In this document: positions 7,862-17,571 of the stretch, piece by piece
Layout of the letters: each line of letters begins with the position of its first letter
Numbering within the stretch: position 1 is the stretch's first letter
NCBI RefSeq assembly: GCF_011059105.1
Contig: NZ_JAALLS010000002.1
Coordinates: 279,863 to 343,862 of the forward strand
Source of the DNA: Fodinibius halophilus
GTDB lineage: Bacteria; Bacteroidota; Rhodothermia; Balneolales; Balneolaceae
Direction: 5' to 3'
DNA: 64,000 nucleotides
The notes under the pieces: generated by a model
Told to the model about the DNA's origin: nothing
What the model saw: only the letters and a program-made list of their open reading frames with translations
Database searches by the model: none
Position numbers and translations under genes: made by a program

Positions 7862-9784
7862 TTAGCTTTTTAAAACAGTCGTTTTTAAAACTTCTCGTAC
7901 TTTGTTTTTAATACTTTCCGGGTCAAGACCAACTTCTTGGTGAAGCTCTTTTTGGGTGCCGTGTTCTACAATGCGATCTGGAATACCCATAATGGTAGTA
8001 GGGGTATGGTACGGTTTGTCAGCCAAGAATTCTGCGACTGCGCTTCCGAATCCTCCTAACTTGGTTCCATCTTCAATGGTGATGATGTGGTCATAATTAT
8101 GGCAAACCTCTTCAACCAGATAAGTATCCAGTGGTTTGGCAAAGCGCATATTGAAGTGTCCTACATTAATACCCTCTTTGGCAAGGTCGTCTGCTGCATC
8201 CATAACATAATTGCCAAACGGTCCGAAGCTTAAAATGGCTACTTCATCCCCGTCGCGCAGCTTTTGGCCTTTGCCTATCTCCATTGGTTTAAACCCTTCG
8301 GGGTAATCCATGCCGGTAGCTCGTCCTCTTGGATATCGGATGGCCCACGCTGCCTCATCATATTCAGAGGCGGTGTACATCATATCCCGAAGCTCTTCTT
8401 CGTTCATGGGAGAGGAGACAATCATGTTAGGAACTCCACGAAGATATGAGATGTCATATGCTCCGTGATGAGTTGGGCCGTCAGCACCAACAAGACCTGC
8501 TCGGTCAATACAAAATACTACGGGCAGCTTTTGAATGGCTACGTCATGAATAACCTGATCATACGCTCGCTGCAGGAAAGTAGAGTAAATAGCAGCAAAA
8601 GCTTTTTTGCCTTCTGCTGCCAGGCCGGCCGCAAAGGTTATGGAATGTTGTTCGGCAATACCCACATCAAAGGCACGGTCAGGATATTTTTCCATCAGAG
8701 GCCACAAGCTGGAGCCGCTGGGCATGGCCGGGGTAATACCGACAATATCTTCGTTTTCATCCGCCAGTTCTACCACCGCTTCTCCAAAAACATGCTGGTA
8801 TTTGGGGGGCTTGGGAGTGGTATCGGGATCTAATGTTTTACCCGTAATCTTATCAAAAGGGCTGCTTTGTGCATGCCATTTCGTTTGTTCGCGTTCTGCA
8901 GGGGCAAACCCCTTGCCTTTAACAGTGACGGCATGCAGGAGCTTGGGACCAGGAATATCTTTCAGATCTTCGAGGTGGCGCCGCATGGTATCAACATTGT
9001 GCCCGTCAACAGGCCCGTAATATTTGAAACCCAGCGCCTGGAACAGGCCGCCCGGGGTAATAGCAGCAGTAACAGCTTTTTCCAGCTTTGATGCCACTTT
9101 ACGCATTTTGTCACCGGCAGATTTAAAGTGTCCCAGCATGTCGTAAATTTCATCGCGCAGCTTATTAAAGGTTTTGCTGGTAGTGATATCTGTTAAATAC
9201 TCTTTGAGTGCACCAACATTTGGGTCAATAGACATGCAGTTGTCATTGAGGATAACCAAGATGTCAGAGTTCATAACCCCTGCGTTGTTCATTGCTTCAA
9301 ACGCCAACCCGGCAGTCATGGCTCCATCACCAATAACAGAGACCACTTTTTTATCGCTTTCATCAAGGTCGCGAGCTACAGCCATACCAAGTCCCGCTGA
9401 AATAGAGGTGCTGGAGTGGCCTACCCCAAAAGTGTCATATTCGCTTTCGCTGCGTTTGGGGAAGCCTGAAAGACCGCCATACTTGCGATTTGTGTGGAAG
9501 TTATTGCGGCGACCGGTAAGAATTTTATGGCCGTATGCCTGGTGACCAACATCCCACAATAACAGATCTTTGGGAGTGTCATATACATAGTGCAGGGCTA
9601 CTGTCATCTCAACAACCCCAAGGCTGGCACCAAAGTGACCACCATGAATGGATACGATATCTACGATAAAATCCCGCAGTTCGTCACATACATCAACAAG
9701 CTGTTCGGGATCTAATTTTTTGAGATCGTCCGGAGAGTCAATTTCAGCTAATAAAGGTCCGGGCGTAATTTCTTCAAATTCCAT
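7862..9784 (-). CDS. dxs: 1-deoxy-D-xylulose-5-phosphate synthase
   Basis: DXS condenses pyruvate and glyceraldehyde-3-phosphate to start the non-mevalonate isoprenoid pathway, using thiamine diphosphate. The 640-residue length is standard. The thiamine-binding motif is GDGAMTAGLAFEAMNNAG in the first third. The central transketolase-type domain has IAEQHSITFAAGLA, and PDRIVEHGTQ in the C-terminal domain is typical. It lies 6 bp after xseB, the xseB-dxs pairing seen in many bacteria, so the two are probably co-transcribed. Confidence 0.98.
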   Translation of the reverse strand: MEFEEITPGPLLAEIDSPDDLKKLDPEQLVDVCDELRDFIVDIVSIHGGHFGASLGVVEMTVALHYVYDTPKDLLLWDVGHQAYGHKILTGRRNNFHTNRKYGGLSGFPKRSESEYDTFGVGHSSTSISAGLGMAVARDLDESDKKVVSVIGDGAMTAGLAFEAMNNAGVMNSDILVILNDNCMSIDPNVGALKEYLTDITTSKTFNKLRDEIYDMLGHFKSAGDKMRKVASKLEKAVTAAITPGGLFQALGFKYYGPVDGHNVDTMRRHLEDLKDIPGPKLLHAVTVKGKGFAPAEREQTKWHAQSSPFDKITGKTLDPDTTPKPPKYQHVFGEAVVELADENEDIVGITPAMPSGSSLWPLMEKYPDRAFDVGIAEQHSITFAAGLAAEGKKAFAAIYSTFLQRAYDQVIHDVAIQKLPVVFCIDRAGLVGADGPTHHGAYDISYLRGVPNMIVSSPMNEEELRDMMYTASEYDEAAWAIRYPRGRATGMDYPEGFKPMEIGKGQKLRDGDEVAILSFGPFGNYVMDAADDLAKEGINVGHFNMRFAKPLDTYLVEEVCHNYDHIITIEDGTKLGGFGSAVAEFLADKPYHTPTTIMGIPDRIVEHGTQKELHQEVGLDPESIKNKVREVLKTTVLKS

Positions 9785-9790
9785 ATTCTG

Positions 9791-10009
9791 CTATTCATTA
9801 TCATTATCGTTGGCATGTTGTTCCGCTACATTTTCAATGCGCAACTCTGCCTCTTCAAGCGTTTCTGTACAGAGGTTAGACAATTTAATACCCTCTTCGT
9901 ACAGTTCGATAGACTTCTCCAGGGAGATCGATTCATCTTCCAGTTCTTTTACTATCGATTCCAGTCTAGATAAAGCCTCTTCGAAGCTTGGTCGTTCCTT
10001 CTTACTCAT
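9791..10009 (-). CDS. xseB: Exodeoxyribonuclease VII small subunit
   Basis: XseB is the small helical subunit of exonuclease VII, which degrades single-stranded DNA to oligonucleotides. The 72-residue protein carries the family signature SFEEALSRLESIVKELE, and then SLEKSIELYEEGIKL. The start chosen is the ATG at 10009 (MSKKERPSF). An upstream in-frame ATG at 10039 would add ten residues that do not resemble the family. xseA is not in this window. The next gene, dxs, begins 6 bp later. Confidence 0.93.
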   Translation of the reverse strand: MSKKERPSFEEALSRLESIVKELEDESISLEKSIELYEEGIKLSNLCTETLEEAELRIENVAEQHANDNDNE

Positions 10010-10066
10010 AAAAAAATTTATTAAGCCTATTTGTCGCAATATAGAAAACCATAAAAATAAAAAGGT

Positions 10067-11383
10067 TTAACCGTTGGAATCCAATTCTTTTTCCATTTCC
10101 TGCTCTTTCTTCTTTTTCTGTTTTTGGGTTTCCCGATCAAATTGCTGGATAAAGGAGTCTAATTCACTGCCACTCAAAAACGAGATCTTCTGTGTTTCCC
10201 GATATTGTTCGTAAAATACGGAAATTAATGCAGCCGAGGGAACGGCAATAAGTAAGCCCAGAAGGCCAAACATAAAACCAAATAGCAGCAATGATACCAT
10301 TACAAGCAGAGGGTGGAGCCCCACATGGCGGCCTACCACTCTTGGTACAATAAATCCTGATTCCAAAACCTGTTCAATGGCAAAAACGATATAGATACCG
10401 GGCAGAAATTCGTACCAGGGTTGACCGGTAGAGATACCCACTAATGTACATAGTGTTACACTGAACCACAGCCCAAAAGTGGGGATGAAATTTGTGAGTC
10501 CTGCTACAATACCTAGTACCAAGGCATAGGGGATGCCAACAAGATAAAAACCGATACTCAGGTTTACGGCGCTAATCAGTACAACAATAAACTGTCCACG
10601 CAGGTATGCCCCTACAATTCGACTAATTTCCGTGGTATAGTCCGTAGACACATTAACAGGGGTGATCAGTGAGCGTACAAATACCCCGATTTTTTTATAG
10701 TCCCGGATCATAAAAAAGCAGAGAAAAGGCATCAGTATGATAAGAAATACTACGGTAACAATACTACCGAGCCCCGCGACATAAGTTGATGACAGGGAGG
10801 TAAGTCCACGGTAAAACTCTTGAGTAAGCAGGTTAAGCTGGGTAACGAGTTTTGTTTTTATAGATGCCGTATCAAAGCCAAGTCGCTCAAAGATGATAAG
10901 GATGCCGGAGTCTTCTACAACTGCTTCGGTATTGTTGGAGATTTCGTAGAAGAAAGAGCCCAGTTTTGAAATCTGTTCGATAAGTGGGGGGATAGCAAAA
11001 AACAGCACAAGGGCCAGTACCCCAAGGCTGGCTACGGTAAAGACGCCGGCGATAGCTCCGCGTGGTATACGGCGCCGTTCGAGCATCTCAACAAGCGGAT
11101 TTATGATGAATGCAATAATATAAGCCAAGACAAAAGGAATGAGCAGGTGTCCGGAATCATAAATAAGCCAGAGTCCCGCCGAAAAAAAGGTGGCATATAA
11201 GAGGGCCCGTGCTACCGGTTGTTTCCTGATAGGATACAGCACAATGCCGATTAGCAGGCCATAGCCCAGTGGGTTAATAAGATGTTCCAAAAGGTACATC
11301 AAAAAGAGCAGGCCGGCTACTCCGCCGCCCATCAGTATTAATTGCCCGCGCTCGTTAAGCCACGAATGTGGATGTTTTGCCAT
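10067..11383 (-). CDS. AI-2E family transporter (PerM/YdiK-like permease)
   Basis: This is a 438-residue polytopic inner-membrane protein with about eight hydrophobic segments. The family is recognised by LAYIIAFIINPLVEMLERR, by FLCFFMIRDYKKIG before the central loop, and by the repeated glycine-rich membrane segments near the end (MVSLLLFGFMFGLLGLLIAV). The family name comes from a proposed autoinducer-2 exporter; other members move sodium or protons, so the substrate cannot be assigned. The C-terminus ends in a Lys/Glu-rich cytoplasmic tail. It is 27 bp upstream of xseB on the same strand and may belong to the same transcript. Confidence 0.9.
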   Translation of the reverse strand: MAKHPHSWLNERGQLILMGGGVAGLLFLMYLLEHLINPLGYGLLIGIVLYPIRKQPVARALLYATFFSAGLWLIYDSGHLLIPFVLAYIIAFIINPLVEMLERRRIPRGAIAGVFTVASLGVLALVLFFAIPPLIEQISKLGSFFYEISNNTEAVVEDSGILIIFERLGFDTASIKTKLVTQLNLLTQEFYRGLTSLSSTYVAGLGSIVTVVFLIILMPFLCFFMIRDYKKIGVFVRSLITPVNVSTDYTTEISRIVGAYLRGQFIVVLISAVNLSIGFYLVGIPYALVLGIVAGLTNFIPTFGLWFSVTLCTLVGISTGQPWYEFLPGIYIVFAIEQVLESGFIVPRVVGRHVGLHPLLVMVSLLLFGFMFGLLGLLIAVPSAALISVFYEQYRETQKISFLSGSELDSFIQQFDRETQKQKKKKEQEMEKELDSNG

Positions 11384-11452
11384 AAGTATATCTGTTATTC
11401 AATGAGAAACAATTTAATTGATGCATAAGAATTGTCCAACCTTCTGGGAAAG

Positions 11453-13876
11453 CTATTTTAGGGGTTGTTTGGTGATATCCTGACCGTCGGAGATAAAAAC
11501 GGCAGCCCCGTTAAGGCTGGTAAAATGGAGGGCAGAGATATATTTCTGAAGTCGCCTTATAGCTGCTTTATGCGGGTGATTAAACTTGTTTTTTAAGGCG
11601 AGTGATACCACACCTTTTTGCGCCGTAGTCTGTTGTAACAGGGAGGCGGTAGAGCTTGTTTTGCTCCCGTGATGGGGCACCTTAATAAAATCTGTATTCA
11701 TTAATCTCGGGTAATTGGTAAGTAGCTCTTTTTCTTGCTCCTGTTCGGCGTCTCCCATAAAGAGAAATTCTGTACTGCCATAGATAAGCTCAAGTATAAG
11801 TGAACTGTTATTCATGTTAGCACTATGTTCTTGTGCGTTGGGACCATATACAAAAATTCGTATTGAGGGATCCATCGTTACTTTATTCCCGGCGCTAAGT
11901 GGTACTATCGGAATGTTCTTCTTCGCCGCTTTTTGATGGTATTGTTGATACAGTTTGGAATTATAAATAGCTCCTGAGTTATAGATGGTATCGATGGGGA
12001 TTTGGTTAATGAGTTCAAGGATACCTCCAATATGGTCGGCATGCGGATGAGAAAGAAAAACGCCATTGAGTTTATCAATGCCTTGTGCTTTAAGGTGAGG
12101 CAGAAGAATGTATTTCGCACTGTTGTAGTTGGGTTGCCAGCGACCTGCATCTATAAGAAAGTGTTTGTTGTTTGGAGTACTTACCAGTGCGGCATCTCCC
12201 TGGCCTACATCAAAGACTGTTATCTTTAGTTTTTGAGGAGCTGTTTTGTGGATGATAGACTTGCCTTGGTTTGCACAGAGCAGCAGGAGTAATAGGATAA
12301 GTGTTTTCCAGCGTAGTTTTGGGATCGGGAGAGCGGCAAGAAATAAGATGGATACAGCCCAGATTCCGAAGAATAGCAGGCTGTCAATATGAACCTGAAT
12401 CCAGCTTCCGGGCCAATGAGCTAACACCGTTACCAGCTGATCCAGACCTTGCAGAAAGTATTCTATTGGGAGGTTTAGCAGTTTTGCTGCTTCTGGGAAC
12501 AGCATCCCAATGGGTAGCAGTAGAAGGGCCAGGGGCACAGCAATCCCCAAGAAAGGAACGACGAGTGCATTGGCAAAAGGCCCGACAAGCGAAAACTCTC
12601 CAAAGTAGTAAGCCAATAGCGGAAATAAGCCCAACTGTACAATAAAGGAAATGACAACAATCATCAGGGGCTGTCCATAGCAACGATGTTGTACCCAGCT
12701 TGGGAGCGCGATTGATATTACAGGTGCAACCAGTAGAATAATGTATACAGCACCAAATGAAAGCTGGAAGCCAATGGAAAATAGGTCGCTCGGATTTAGT
12801 AATAGAATAATAAGTGCCGCGACAGCCGTTAGGTTTTTGGAATTTCGAACTTTATAAAAGAGCTTGCCATAGGCCAACAAGCCCCCTACTAATGAAGCTC
12901 TTGTGACTGAGGCCGAAAAGCCAGTAAGGCCGGCGTAAAAGAAGAGAAAGCCAATCAGAATGGCCAGCCCCAGCTGTTTGCCAAAACGAAAGGTCCAGAA
13001 AAAGGGGATTATGACCCAAAATGGGGCCAGGATAAAACCAACGTGCAGGCCCGATACGGCCATGATATGGGAAAGCCCGGCGCGCGAAAATGCCTGTTTA
13101 TCTTCTCGGGTTAGTTCATTCTTGTGACCAATAAGCAGTGCTTTGGCCAATGGGGCGGTCTGTTTGCTAAAGTTGTTATTGATAGCATCCAGTATCCGTT
13201 GCCGTATATCGGACCATCCCGGGAGGGAGGTCTTGACAGGGGCAATATGATGAATGGTCTTAATACCTGCTTGTGTATAAATACCTATTGAGGCCAGATA
13301 GTTTTTATAATTGAATTGAGATGGGTTACTTGGATCTTCAAGTGGATATATTGTAGCCGTAAAGGTAATTCGGTGACCCAATTTTATTTTGGGAGGTAAG
13401 GGAGAGTTTGTTGAGTCAAGTAGAGTTCGCAACGTGTAGGGTTTAGCCCAGCTAATATCATTTGGAAAGGTGGTTGTGTCTACATCTATATCCAGCTGGT
13501 ATTTTCCGGAAGCTGTTGGCTTTATCTGCTGTATTGATCCATGAAAAGAGAGCTCCTCCCAGGTGTAGCTATTGAGTAGCTGGGCACTTGGAGGGGGTAC
13601 TCTGTAGTCAAAAAAAGAATGCCAGCATCCGCCAAAGGTAATTATCATCCCCAAATAACAACAGAGGGCAATGCGGAACGAGGTAGTACGCAAAGAAACC
13701 TGATGATACCATTCACTTATGATATAGATACCGGCTAAAATTCCAAAAGTGGTGGCCCAAAAAGAGGTAGGGAGGGGCGCCTGATAGTCTATAATAATAC
13801 CGGTACCCAGCAATATAAGCAGTCGTATCGCCGGGTAGGAGGCAAAAGGGAATCGATATGTTTGATGAATATCCAC
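11453..13876 (-). CDS. comEC: DNA internalisation protein ComEC/Rec2
   Basis: ComEC is the inner-membrane channel for single-stranded DNA in natural transformation. The 807 residues hold a DUF4131-like N-terminal part with membrane segments (about 15-190), the Competence domain with KALLIGHKNEL and the very conserved LSHIMAVSGLHVGFI, more membrane segments to about 530, and a metallo-beta-lactamase-fold C-terminal domain (about 545-790). The last has DVGQGDAALVSTP and the metal motif SHPHADHIGG, so the nuclease-like site looks intact. No other competence gene is nearby. It ends 69 bp before the AI-2E gene. Confidence 0.96.
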   Translation of the reverse strand: MDIHQTYRFPFASYPAIRLLILLGTGIIIDYQAPLPTSFWATTFGILAGIYIISEWYHQVSLRTTSFRIALCCYLGMIITFGGCWHSFFDYRVPPPSAQLLNSYTWEELSFHGSIQQIKPTASGKYQLDIDVDTTTFPNDISWAKPYTLRTLLDSTNSPLPPKIKLGHRITFTATIYPLEDPSNPSQFNYKNYLASIGIYTQAGIKTIHHIAPVKTSLPGWSDIRQRILDAINNNFSKQTAPLAKALLIGHKNELTREDKQAFSRAGLSHIMAVSGLHVGFILAPFWVIIPFFWTFRFGKQLGLAILIGFLFFYAGLTGFSASVTRASLVGGLLAYGKLFYKVRNSKNLTAVAALIILLLNPSDLFSIGFQLSFGAVYIILLVAPVISIALPSWVQHRCYGQPLMIVVISFIVQLGLFPLLAYYFGEFSLVGPFANALVVPFLGIAVPLALLLLPIGMLFPEAAKLLNLPIEYFLQGLDQLVTVLAHWPGSWIQVHIDSLLFFGIWAVSILFLAALPIPKLRWKTLILLLLLLCANQGKSIIHKTAPQKLKITVFDVGQGDAALVSTPNNKHFLIDAGRWQPNYNSAKYILLPHLKAQGIDKLNGVFLSHPHADHIGGILELINQIPIDTIYNSGAIYNSKLYQQYHQKAAKKNIPIVPLSAGNKVTMDPSIRIFVYGPNAQEHSANMNNSSLILELIYGSTEFLFMGDAEQEQEKELLTNYPRLMNTDFIKVPHHGSKTSSTASLLQQTTAQKGVVSLALKNKFNHPHKAAIRRLQKYISALHFTSLNGAAVFISDGQDITKQPLK

Positions 13877-14053
13877 ATAAGTATGACCGATTATTGGCCT
13901 GATCCTTACTAATTATTAATAAATAATGTTTCAGGATGAAGATGAGCTTTGAAATGGCATTGGCGGTGCTTATAATTTTAGACGGATAAAGAGCGCTACT
14001 ACTGCAGTATAGCTGAGGCGTAACGATATAATTACAATTAAACTTTAAGGGAT

Positions 14054-15091
14054 ATGAAATTCGGTAAAGCATTAATCACTGTTCTTGTGCTGGGGGTTAT
14101 CACAGGAGCTGTTTACATCAGTAATCAACAGGAAAAGACGACAGACACAAAAAAGAAAGATTGGGCACTGGTTATTCATGGAGGTGCTGGTACCATCTCT
14201 AAAGATAAGCCGGATTCGGTAGTAAAGGCCTATAAGAATGATTTAAGTGAAGCACTCGCTATTGGGGAAGATATTTTGAAAAGCGGGGGCTCTGCCTTGG
14301 ATGCGGTTGAGAATGTGATAAACTACCTGGAAAATAATCCCAAGTTCAATGCAGGAAAAGGAGCTGTCTTTACTCATGACGGTGGACATGAGCTGGATGC
14401 GGCAATCATGCTTGGAAACACGCGTGAGGCCGGGACGATAACCGGGGTTAAAACGGTTAAAAATCCTATTTCATTGGCAAGGTTGGTAATGGAAAACTCT
14501 AAGCACGTGATGTTTGCCGGCGACGGGGCCGAAAAATATGCTGATAAGTTTGAACTGGAACGGGTAAATCAGGAATATTTTTATACAGAGCATCGTCATA
14601 AGGCATGGAAGCGAGCACTCAAAAGAGAAAAGCAGAAAGATGCACAGTCCGGGTTAATGGAACTGACTCCCAAAGAGCTGAAAGAAAAGTATGGAACTGT
14701 TGGGGCTGTAGCTGTAGATAAAGAGGGGCAGATTGTTGCAGGGACTTCTACGGGCGGCATGACAAACAAAAAGTTTGGTCGGGTTGGCGATGTCCCCATT
14801 ATTGGTAGTGGTACCTATGCCAGCGATGTAGTAGCAGTATCTATGACAGGCTGGGGCGAAAAAATAATGCGCGCTGTTTCCGGCCACACGGTTAGTGCCT
14901 ATATGAAGCACAAACCGGCGAGTCTTGAAGAGGCAGGAAGTTACCTGCTCGAGGATCTGCTTAATAAAGGCGAGGCCGGAATGATCGCCGTAGATAAAGA
15001 TGGAAATACGTATATGGGCATGAATACACTAGGAATGTTTCGCGGAGCTGCAGACTCGGAAGGGAACCGGGAAGTGGCAATCTGGGAATAA
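14054..15091 (+). CDS. Isoaspartyl peptidase / L-asparaginase (Ntn hydrolase)
   Basis: Enzymes of this family hydrolyse isoaspartyl dipeptides and asparagine after self-cleavage at a threonine. The 345-residue protein starts with a hydrophobic stretch (GKALITVLVLGVITGAVYI) that may be a signal peptide or membrane anchor, suggesting a periplasmic enzyme. VIHGGAGTIS follows. The predicted cleavage and nucleophile is Thr215 in YGTVGAVAVD, and the downstream STGGMTNKKFGRVGD loop is typical. It is divergent from comEC and ends at a strong terminator. Confidence 0.93.
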   Translation: MKFGKALITVLVLGVITGAVYISNQQEKTTDTKKKDWALVIHGGAGTISKDKPDSVVKAYKNDLSEALAIGEDILKSGGSALDAVENVINYLENNPKFNAGKGAVFTHDGGHELDAAIMLGNTREAGTITGVKTVKNPISLARLVMENSKHVMFAGDGAEKYADKFELERVNQEYFYTEHRHKAWKRALKREKQKDAQSGLMELTPKELKEKYGTVGAVAVDKEGQIVAGTSTGGMTNKKFGRVGDVPIIGSGTYASDVVAVSMTGWGEKIMRAVSGHTVSAYMKHKPASLEEAGSYLLEDLLNKGEAGMIAVDKDGNTYMGMNTLGMFRGAADSEGNREVAIWE

Positions 15092-15110
15092 AGAAAATAA
15101 TAGAAAAGTG

Positions 15111-15144
15111 AGGGGCATAGGTATAACTGCTTATGCCCCTTTTC
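15111..15144. terminator. Terminator between asparaginase and PNP genes
   Basis: AGGGGCATA and TATGCCCCT form a 9-bp perfect stem followed by TTTCT on plus. The two genes converge here and may share it. Confidence 0.8.
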
Positions 15145-15148
15145 TATG

Positions 15149-16015
15149 TTACAGGCGTTTGAGCACTCCTGTAATAACTTGGGTCATTTGTGGTTCTGCA
15201 ATACCTGCCGCTTCTAATACTTCTTCGATATTGACAGGTTCCAGGGCATCAGGGAAACATTCATCTGTTATTACCGATATTCCTAACACTTCCATGCTCA
15301 TATGAACAGCAGCAATCACTTCGGGTACAGTGCTCATGCCTACCACATCGGCACCAATGTTGCGCAGAAAACGATACTCCGCTTTGGTTTCAAGAGTAGG
15401 TCCGCTTAGGGCAAGGTAAACACCTTCGTGCATTTTAATTCCTTTATCCAGAGCTACTTGCTCAGCAATGTCGCGTAGTCGTTCGGTGTATGGATCGCTC
15501 ATGTCAGGAAAGCGGGGTCCAAGCTCATCGTCGTTGGGACCAATAAGCGGATTGTCGCCCAACATGTTAATATGATCATTAATAAGCATGATTTCTCCAC
15601 GGCCAAAGTTTGGATTCATGCCGCCGCAGGCATTACTCACAATAAGTGTATTGGCACTGAGCTCTTTTATAACCCGAATCGGGAACGCGATCTCTTGCAT
15701 CGAATAGCCTTCGTAGTAGTGAAACCGTCCCTGCATGGCAACTACATTTTTTCCACTCAGGGTGCCAAAAAGAAGGCGACCGGCATGGCTTTCAACCGTT
15801 GAAACGGGAAAATGAGGAATATCGGAATAGGAAATACTGTCTTCGACGTCAATTTCGTCTGCCAAGTCGCCAAGTCCTGTACCGAGGATCACCAAATAAT
15901 CAGGTCGTTCGTCTGTTTCTTTTTGCAGAAAGGTGAGTGCTTCATCGCGTTTTTTTCGAAATTCTTCTACAGATTCTCGGTGCATAAAAGGGTAGCTGTT
16001 ATTTTGAGTTGCCAA
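15149..16015 (-). CDS. Purine-nucleoside phosphorylase
   Basis: PNP splits purine nucleosides with phosphate to base and ribose-1-phosphate in purine salvage. The 288-residue length fits the trimeric PNP/MTAP family. The phosphate-binding start ILGTGLGDLADEI, SNACGGMNPNFGRGEI, and GMSTVPEVIAAVHM are all present. It could be a punA type rather than the hexameric deoD type. Convergent with the asparaginase gene. Confidence 0.94.
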   Translation of the reverse strand: MATQNNSYPFMHRESVEEFRKKRDEALTFLQKETDERPDYLVILGTGLGDLADEIDVEDSISYSDIPHFPVSTVESHAGRLLFGTLSGKNVVAMQGRFHYYEGYSMQEIAFPIRVIKELSANTLIVSNACGGMNPNFGRGEIMLINDHINMLGDNPLIGPNDDELGPRFPDMSDPYTERLRDIAEQVALDKGIKMHEGVYLALSGPTLETKAEYRFLRNIGADVVGMSTVPEVIAAVHMSMEVLGISVITDECFPDALEPVNIEEVLEAAGIAEPQMTQVITGVLKRL

Positions 16016-16021
16016 TCAGAG

Positions 16022-16135
16022 TTGATCCGGAAAGATAAAAAAGATGCAGAGAAAACGGTATCCGAAAATAGTACGGCTTACGAAAAGGATAGCCTGTGGG
16101 GCAGTGTATCGCTGGGCTATGAGCTGAGCTTATAA
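16022..16135 (+). other. Possible remnant of a gene 3' end (outer-membrane-like C-terminus)
   Basis: Between the PNP start and the DivIVA gene the plus strand has a short open frame ending in KDSLWGSVSLGYELSL and a stop. Its last residues look like the final strand of an outer-membrane beta-barrel, with codon use like the neighbours. It has no start or body, because the frame runs back into PNP antisense. It could be a leftover fragment or chance. Confidence 0.2.
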
Positions 16136-16139
16136 GTTG

Positions 16140-16766
16140 CTAGTCCAGCTCGTCGATGATGTCGTCCATATCTTCGGCCCCGGGAGGTAAGGGTTGAGCC
16201 TCTTCTTCAAAATCGTTGTTTTCATTTTCGACAACACTTTGGGTCCGCCGTTGGGCCTTTTCATTCAATTTATCAGAAAATTTATCTTCATCGGCAGGCA
16301 GGTCAAAAAGTGCTGCTTCATCTTTGGAAAACTGTTCCAGCGATTCTTGGGCCATCTCCAGGTATGAGCGGATGCCACCGATTATTTCTTTTCGGCGATC
16401 AAGTAAACGGATGATACTCTGCCGCACTTGTTGGCGCTGCTGCGTAGCCTCTCGAATAATGGATTCGGCTTCCATTTCAGCCTTTTCAATTTTATTGCGT
16501 GCATCTTTACGTGCGCCTGTCAACTTCTGTTCTGCCGACTCTTTGGCCGTTTGCAAGGTCTCGTGCAGTGCTTCTTCGACACGTTCATAGTGCTTGAGTT
16601 TATCTTCAAGCTCATCAATACGGTTTTCCAACTCCCGGTTTTTGGTAACCATATGTTCCCATTCGTTGGACATGAGATTCAAGAACGCCTGAACTTCGGC
16701 TTTGTCGTAACCGCGCAGCGATTTCTCAAATTCCTGTTGCTTGATTTCAAGTGCAGTCAGTTTCAT
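16140..16766 (-). CDS. DivIVA-domain coiled-coil protein
   Basis: The N-terminus, LTALEIKQQEFEKSLRGYD then KAEVQAFLN, is the DivIVA/GpsB lipid-binding domain, which sits on curved inner membrane. Residues about 40-130 form a coiled coil, and a glutamate- and proline-rich tail follows to residue 208. DivIVA-type proteins organise polar or septal growth machinery in other phyla; its role in this group is not established. It lies directly after the four small membrane proteins and downstream of yggS, resembling the yggS-...-divIVA order of other bacteria. Confidence 0.88.
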   Translation of the reverse strand: MKLTALEIKQQEFEKSLRGYDKAEVQAFLNLMSNEWEHMVTKNRELENRIDELEDKLKHYERVEEALHETLQTAKESAEQKLTGARKDARNKIEKAEMEAESIIREATQQRQQVRQSIIRLLDRRKEIIGGIRSYLEMAQESLEQFSKDEAALFDLPADEDKFSDKLNEKAQRRTQSVVENENNDFEEEAQPLPPGAEDMDDIIDELD

Positions 16767-16811
16767 AGCTTGGGCCCTAAATAATCAGATAAATTTGTGT
16801 AATGTAACGTG

Positions 16812-17180
16812 CTACTCGTGTAGCATATTCTTTAAATTACTATCATCATTGGAACCGGATTGTTCCTTGGTTGTTTCTCGATCTTCTATTTCAATGCTTT
16901 TTTTAGGTGCTTCAATCTTTTTAGTGTCTTCAGAAGATGACGATTGTTCTGATTGTTCATCTGTAGCAATCGTTTCTAAATTTTGCAGACGCTTTTCGGT
17001 ATTCTTTTTGTGTTCCATAAATGCTTTAGCCAACCTGTTAAACTGTTCTTCTTCAACAGAGCTGTTTTTTCTATTGATCCAGGCTTTTATTAATCCAAAT
17101 GTTTTTGATGCCAGGTAGCCAACAAGGGCAAAAGCCCCCAGGGAACCTACCAAGGCAACTACCATCTCTTCAAAACTCAT
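16812..17180 (-). CDS. Small PspB-like membrane protein, paralogue D of a four-gene array
   Basis: A 122-residue protein with one N-terminal membrane segment (about 5-30), then a basic stretch (AWINRKNS), a helical segment FNRLAKAFMEHKKNTEKRLQ ending NLETIA, and an acidic/serine-rich tail carrying KIEAPKK. The helical segment and the IEAP motif are shared with the next two upstream genes, so they arose by tandem duplication. Membrane segment plus short coiled coil resembles phage shock protein B, but this is an architecture match only. Its start overlaps the stop of paralogue C by 4 nt (ATGA), showing translational coupling. Confidence 0.75.
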   Translation of the reverse strand: MSFEEMVVALVGSLGAFALVGYLASKTFGLIKAWINRKNSSVEEEQFNRLAKAFMEHKKNTEKRLQNLETIATDEQSEQSSSSEDTKKIEAPKKSIEIEDRETTKEQSGSNDDSNLKNMLHE

Positions 17181-17494
17181 GATCGTATTTTTTCTTTTTC
17201 ATTAAGATCGTTTGATAATTCATTCTCTGGTTCAGGCGGTGCTTCCAGTTCTATGTAAGATTCACTGCTATCTTTCTTCTCAGCAATAGCTCGTTCAATA
17301 TTATTCATTCGTTGTTCCATCTTCTTCTTATGCTGTACAAAAGCTCTTGCCAGGCGGTCGAAATCTTCAGCGTCAATGGAAGTTTTTTTATTTTTATTTA
17401 TCGATGACCGAACCATGTCAAACAGCTTCCACATAATTAGGCCACCCAGGAAAGTACCGAATCCTATTAAAATTAGTGCTACTAAGGTATCCAT
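17177..17494 (-). CDS. Small PspB-like membrane protein, paralogue C
   Basis: 105 residues: a membrane segment (about 4-27), a basic linker (SSINKNKKTS), the shared helix FDRLARAFVQHKKKMEQRMN ending NIERAI, and an acidic tail with ELEAPPEPE. Closest relatives in the window are paralogues B and D. The segment FDRLA+AFVQHKK is nearly identical to B. It is coupled to D by the 4-nt overlap and separated from B by 77 bp. Function unknown; likely an inner-membrane protein with a cytoplasmic coiled coil. Confidence 0.75.
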   Translation of the reverse strand: MDTLVALILIGFGTFLGGLIMWKLFDMVRSSINKNKKTSIDAEDFDRLARAFVQHKKKMEQRMNNIERAIAEKKDSSESYIELEAPPEPENELSNDLNEKEKIRS

Positions 17495-17571
17495 AACTTC
17501 ATCCTCCTTTGTGCAGTGACATTAATATCTTCCATACGACATTCTGCTTGGGTTGATGTTGTAGTATGGAG

